From positions 1-54,363 of the forward strand of contig NZ_NRQR01000014.1 in the NCBI RefSeq assembly GCF_002849595.1: a stretch of 54,363 nt of DNA, given 5' to 3'. Made by a program: the position numbers and the translations under genes. The notes under the pieces are model-generated. The model ran no database searches and was not told the origin of the DNA. It saw only the letters and a program-made list of their open reading frames with translations. Shown here piece after piece: positions 51,130 through 54,363 of this stretch. The DNA comes from Luteimonas rhizosphaerae (GTDB lineage: Bacteria > Pseudomonadota > Gammaproteobacteria > Xanthomonadales > Xanthomonadaceae). Within the stretch, counting starts at the first letter, position 1. The number at the start of each line of letters is the position of its first letter.

Positions 51130-51957
51130 TCAGCTCCTGCGATCGCGCACGATGAACTGCTGCGTCCGCTTGTTATGGCGGGTCTTGTAGCCCTTGGTCG
51201 GGACGCCCCAAGGAGTAACCGGATGCGGGTTGCCCTGACCGGCCTTGGCCTCACCACCGCCGTGCGGATGGTCGACCGGGTTCATCGCCGCACCGCGGAC
51301 GGTCGGCTTGACGCCGCGCCAGCGCTTGGCACCGGCCTTGCCCAGCTTCTCGAGGCTGTGCTCGTCGTTGCTGACTTCGCCGATGGTGGCGCGGCACTCG
51401 GACGGCACGCGACGCACTTCGCCCGACCGCAGGCGGAGGGTCGCGAAGACGCCTTCGCGTGCGATCAGCTGCACGGCGGCGCCCGCGGCGCGCGCGATCT
51501 GCGCACCCTTGCCCGGCTTCATCTCGATGCAGTGGATCGTCGAACCGACCGGGATGTTGCGCAGCGGCAGCGTGTTGCCCGTCTTGATCGGCGCATCCGA
51601 ACCCGCGATCACCTGATCGCCGGCCTTCAGGCCCTTCGGGGCGATGATGTAGCGACGCTCACCATCGACGTAGCACAGCAGCGCGATGTGCGCAGTGCGG
51701 TTCGGGTCGTACTCGATCCGCTCGACGCGCGCCGGAATGCCTTCCTTGTCGCGCTTGAAATCGACGATGCGGTAGTGCTGCTTGTGGCCACCACCGATGT
51801 GACGGGTGGTGATGCGGCCGTGGTGGTTGCGACCGCCGGTGTTGCTCTTCTTCTCGACCAGCGCAGCGTGCGGGGCGCCCTTGTGCAGCTCGGGGTGCAC
51901 CACGCGGACCGCCGAACGGCGACCGGGAGAAGTGGGCTTGAATTTCATCAATGGCAT
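51130..51957 (-). CDS. rplB: 50S ribosomal protein L2
   Basis: 275 residues. [40 protein letters not shown] and [20 protein letters not shown] with the conserved His needed for peptidyl transfer context. 6 nt before rpsS, 10 nt after rplW. Confidence 0.99.
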   Translation of the reverse strand: MPLMKFKPTSPGRRSAVRVVHPELHKGAPHAALVEKKSNTGGRNHHGRITTRHIGGGHKQHYRIVDFKRDKEGIPARVERIEYDPNRTAHIALLCYVDGERRYIIAPKGLKAGDQVIAGSDAPIKTGNTLPLRNIPVGSTIHCIEMKPGKGAQIARAAGAAVQLIAREGVFATLRLRSGEVRRVPSECRATIGEVSNDEHSLEKLGKAGAKRWRGVKPTVRGAAMNPVDHPHGGGEAKAGQGNPHPVTPWGVPTKGYKTRHNKRTQQFIVRDRRS

Positions 51958-51967
51958 CGGGGCTTCC

Positions 51968-52267
51968 TCAGACCTTCGCGTTCATGACGTCGATCGACTG
52001 GCCGTCGGCCAGCTTGACGTACGCCTTGCGCCAGTCGCCACGGCTGCCCTGGCGCTGACGGAAGGACTTGTTCTTGCCCTTCACGTTCAACACGTTGACA
52101 GCCTCGACCGTCACGCCGAACAGCTTCTCGACCGCGGCCTTGATGTCGGCCTTGGTCGCGACCGTCGACACTTCGAACGCGTACTGGTTGGAGACTTCCT
52201 GCAGGCGCGCGGTCTTTTCGGACACGCGCGGCGCACGGATCACTTCATAGAGCTTGGCGTCGTTCAT
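51968..52267 (-). CDS. rplW: 50S ribosomal protein L23
   Basis: 99 residues. [19 protein letters not shown] and [18 protein letters not shown] are diagnostic. Docking site for SRP and trigger factor. The ATG at 52267 overlaps the rplD stop (ATGA); a GTG 9 nt upstream is less likely. Confidence 0.97.
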   Translation of the reverse strand: MNDAKLYEVIRAPRVSEKTARLQEVSNQYAFEVSTVATKADIKAAVEKLFGVTVEAVNVLNVKGKNKSFRQRQGSRGDWRKAYVKLADGQSIDVMNAKV

Positions 52268-52869
52268 GCCAGCCACTCCTCGATCTTCTTCACCGCATCG
52301 GTGGTGATCAGCACGGTGTCGGCACCGACCAGCGCGACCGGATCCAGGCCCTGGACGTCGCGGATCTCGACGTAGGGCAGGTTGCGGGCGGACAGGTACA
52401 GATGCTCGGACGCTTCTTCGGTCACGATCAGCGGGCGCTTGCCCAGATCGAATTCCTTGAGCTTGGCGACCATGCCGCTGGTCTTCGTCTCGCTCAGGTC
52501 GAACGCCTCGACCACGGTCAGGCGACCCTGGCGATTGAGTTCGGACAGGATGGCCGACATCGCCGCGCGGTACATCTTGCGGTTGACCTTCTGCGCGAAG
52601 CTGCGCGGCTTGGCCGCGAACGTCACGCCGCCGCCGACGAAGATCGGCGCCGTCAGCGCGCCGTGACGCGCGCCGCCGCCCTTCTGCTTCTTCGACTTCT
52701 TGGTCGTGCCGTTGACTTCCGAACGGGTCTTCTGCGCCTTGGTACCGGCGCGACCGGCGTTGCGGTAGGCAACGACGACCTGGTGGACCAGGTCTTCACT
52801 GAAATCGCGGCCGAAGACTTCGTCGGAAACCGACAGCTTCGTGCTGCTGTTGTTGATTGCGAGTTCCAT
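52264..52869 (-). CDS. rplD: 50S ribosomal protein L4
   Basis: 201 residues. [42 protein letters not shown] and the body through [18 protein letters not shown] are complete. In Escherichia coli L4 is the autogenous repressor of the S10 operon, acting on the leader by attenuation and translational block; the leader here has a fitting hairpin. Confidence 0.98.
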   Translation of the reverse strand: MELAINNSSTKLSVSDEVFGRDFSEDLVHQVVVAYRNAGRAGTKAQKTRSEVNGTTKKSKKQKGGGARHGALTAPIFVGGGVTFAAKPRSFAQKVNRKMYRAAMSAILSELNRQGRLTVVEAFDLSETKTSGMVAKLKEFDLGKRPLIVTEEASEHLYLSARNLPYVEIRDVQGLDPVALVGADTVLITTDAVKKIEEWLA

Positions 52870-52880
52870 CGTGCTACTCC

Positions 52881-53534
52881 TTATGCCTTGCTCGACGGAC
52901 GCACGATCACGTCACCGCCCGGCGCGCCCGGGACTGCGCCCTTGACGGCGATCAGGCCGCGCTCGGCGTCGACGCGGACGATCTGCAGGCGCTGCGTGCT
53001 CTGCTGCACCGCACCCATGTGACCGGACATCTTCTTGCCCGGAAACACGCGGCCCGGCGTCTGGCGCTGACCGAGCGAACCCGGCTGGCGATGCGACAGC
53101 GAGTTACCGTGGGTCGCGTCGCCCATCTTGAAGTTCCAGCGCTTGATCGTGCCCTGGAAGCCCTTGCCCTTGGTGACGCCCTGGACGTCGACGAGCTGGC
53201 CCACTTCGAAGATGTCGGCCTTGATCTCGCCGCCGACGCTGAAGTCACCGATCTTGTCATCGGCGACACGGAGTTCCCACAGGCCGCGGCCCGCTTCCAC
53301 CTTCGCCTTGGCGAGATGGCCGGTTTCCGGCTTGTTGACCAGCACGGCGCGCTTGCTGCCGACGGTCACCTGCACGGCGCTGTAGCCGTCGGATTCCTGG
53401 GTCTTGATCTGGGTGATGCGATTGGGCGTGGCCTCGATCAGCGTCACCGGCACGGACTTGCCGTCCTCGGTGAACACGCGGCTCATGCCGGCCTTGCGGC
53501 CGACGATGCCCAACGAATAAATCTTCGCGGTCAT
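52881..53534 (-). CDS. rplC: 50S ribosomal protein L3
   Basis: 217 residues. [42 protein letters not shown], and the [19 protein letters not shown] loop that contains the glutamine methylated in enteric bacteria. 12 nt after rpsJ. Confidence 0.98.
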   Translation of the reverse strand: MTAKIYSLGIVGRKAGMSRVFTEDGKSVPVTLIEATPNRITQIKTQESDGYSAVQVTVGSKRAVLVNKPETGHLAKAKVEAGRGLWELRVADDKIGDFSVGGEIKADIFEVGQLVDVQGVTKGKGFQGTIKRWNFKMGDATHGNSLSHRQPGSLGQRQTPGRVFPGKKMSGHMGAVQQSTQRLQIVRVDAERGLIAVKGAVPGAPGGDVIVRPSSKA

Positions 53535-53546
53535 GGTGGCGGGCCT

Positions 53547-53858
53547 TTAGGTCAGTTTGATCTGGACGTCGACGCCAGCCGCGAGTTCGAGCTTCATCAG
53601 CGCGTCCACGGTCTTGTCGTTCGGGTCGACGATATCGAGCACGCGCTTGTGCGTGCGGGTCTCGTACTGGTCACGCGCATCCTTGTCGACGTGCGGCGAC
53701 GTCAGGATGGTGTAACGCTCGATTTTGGTCGGCAGCGGGATCGGGCCGCGCACCTGCGCGCCGGTCCGCTTGGCCGTTTCGACGATCTCGCTGGCCGAGC
53801 GGTCGATCAGGCGATGATCGAATGCCTTGAGGCGGATCCGGATCTTTTGGTCCGTCAT
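53547..53858 (-). CDS. rpsJ: 30S ribosomal protein S10
   Basis: 103 residues from [40 protein letters not shown] and EIRTHKR-like [13 protein letters not shown] are diagnostic. Also the NusB partner in antitermination. First gene of the S10 operon, preceded by a roughly 320-nt leader and promoter after tuf. Confidence 0.98.
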   Translation of the reverse strand: MTDQKIRIRLKAFDHRLIDRSASEIVETAKRTGAQVRGPIPLPTKIERYTILTSPHVDKDARDQYETRTHKRVLDIVDPNDKTVDALMKLELAAGVDVQIKLT

Positions 53859-53969
53859 GACGGAGATTCCTTGGTTGAAAGAGCGACGGGCCCGCGGCTG
53901 GGTGCGCGGAACCCCATGAAATCCGATGACAGTCCGACGCATTCACCCGCGCGCCGGACGCATCCCTTG

Positions 53970-54003
53970 CAAAACGACAAGGCAGACCGGCGAACCGATC
54001 TGC
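53970..54003 (-). terminator. S10 leader attenuator-like hairpin
   Basis: On the minus strand a 9-bp stem with one wobble, GCAGATCGG / CCGGTCTGC capped by TTCG (53982-54003), is followed by CTTGTCGTTTT. That is the form of an intrinsic terminator placed inside the leader, about 125 nt before the rpsJ ATG. In Escherichia coli L4 stops transcription at a leader hairpin of this operon. A second dyad CCGAAA / TTTCGG is at 54046-54059, upstream in the leader. Confidence 0.6.
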
Positions 54004-54182
54004 CCAGACAGGAAGCTGCAGACGCAATGATCCGCTCCATCCCTTCATGCTCCGAAACATTTCGGTGCGGGTGGAGCGCAGCCTTGCGACATGTCCGTGT
54101 CTGGCGAAGACGAGGCGCATCCTGCCCCTCATTTCGCGGTTTCGCGGCAACGCCGTTTCGGGCATGCCGTGAAGAGTCGAGC

Positions 54183-54212
54183 ATTCTAACGGGAGCATCA
54201 CGTCAATTGCAA
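54183..54212 (-). promoter_or_regulatory. Putative S10 operon promoter
   Basis: Minus-strand TTGCAA (54207-54212) and TAGAAT (54183-54188) with an 18-nt spacer, in the AT-rich part of the tuf-rpsJ gap. Predicted start near 54175 gives a leader of about 320 nt. Confidence 0.6.
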
Positions 54213-54267
54213 CAGCCAATTGCCGGATTCAGTCCGTCATCGCGTGCCCGCCCCGAAAACAGACATA

Positions 54268-54287
54268 CGGCGGGCTCTCGCCCGCCG
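54268..54287 (-). terminator. Terminator-like hairpin after tuf
   Basis: An 8-bp perfect stem CGGCGGGC / GCCCGCCG with a 4-nt loop, 17 nt after the tuf stop; the minus-strand downstream sequence is only mildly T-rich (TATGTCTGTTTT). Confidence 0.7.
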
Positions 54288-54304
54288 CATGTGGAGTGCT
54301 TCGC

Positions 54305-54363
54305 TTACTTGATGATCTTGGCGACGACGCCGGCGCCGACGGTGCGGCCGCCTTCGCGGATCG
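54305..54363 (-). CDS. tuf: Elongation factor Tu, C-terminal end (cut by window edge)
   Basis: Only the last 18 codons or so are in the window. They read IREGGRTVGAGVVAKIIK followed by TAA, the invariant C terminus of EF-Tu. The gene lies upstream of the S10 operon on the same strand, as in other gammaproteobacteria where the str operon ends in tuf. Confidence 0.95.
   Translation of the reverse strand, partial: IREGGRTVGAGVVAKIIK

Overview
The window is a GC-rich chromosomal segment (roughly two thirds G+C by eye) from a gammaproteobacterium of the Xanthomonadaceae/Lysobacteraceae, most like Lysobacter, Luteimonas or Xanthomonas. The evidence is the protein relationships: a xanthomonad-type malate dehydrogenase, an S46 dipeptidyl-peptidase, an AcnD/PrpF methylcitrate pathway, a class II DAHP synthase, and a tuf-S10-spc-alpha ribosomal cluster without rpmJ after secY. 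I found no CRISPR array, insertion sequence, prophage gene, tRNA or rRNA.

Layout. 0-5.4 kb (minus strand): a SPOR/DedD-like protein cut by the left edge, folC, a small secreted TonB-domain protein, a histidine phosphatase, and an S46 peptidase. 5.6-8.2 kb (plus): a threonine-to-glycine operon tdh-kbl with an HNH nuclease gene attached, whose end overlaps a convergent rRNA pseudouridine synthase. 9-10.8 kb: a small secreted protein and an OmpA-family porin. 11.1-13.2 kb: a frameshifted LysR regulator divergent from an internally shortened MFS exporter. 13.4-18.2 kb (plus): an alcohol-dehydrogenase-like reductase, a 2,4-dienoyl-CoA reductase, a SleB-type cell-wall hydrolase and a glutathione transferase.

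18.3-28.2 kb is the propionate/methylcitrate region: prpB-prpC-acnD-(2H phosphoesterase)-prpF on the minus strand. Divergent from it is a protein that fuses a MerR/excisionase-type helix-turn-helix to a citrate-synthase domain, in the place where a pathway regulator is usually found. Beyond that is a broken propionyl-CoA synthetase. 28.3-31.6 kb: a membrane GT-C-like glycosyltransferase, a broken GtrB-like GT2 glycosyltransferase and a broken malate dehydrogenase. 31.7-39.5 kb: an aminotransferase, a lipoprotein, cyclophilin, the coupled unit typA-thpR-DUF2127, DAHP synthase and dsbB.

39.6-54.4 kb (minus): the ribosomal supercluster, read from the right edge as tuf (partial), then S10 operon (rpsJ to rpsQ), spc operon (rplN to secY) and alpha operon (rpsM to rplQ). 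It is punctuated by stem-loop-bearing gaps.

Main points of interest: (1) the HTH-citrate synthase fusion with a 10-bp-phased repeat between it and prpB; (2) a 2H phosphoesterase embedded in the methylcitrate operon; (3) five genes between 11.7 and 30.8 kb that carry short internal deletions or frameshifts, two of them apparently 28 nt long; the flanks show none, so this is either real decay or a local assembly fault; (4) an S46 peptidase with Met at the position that separates DPP7 from DPP11; (5) attenuator-like and intercistronic RNA hairpins in the ribosomal operons. All calls come from reading the sequence; no searches were run.
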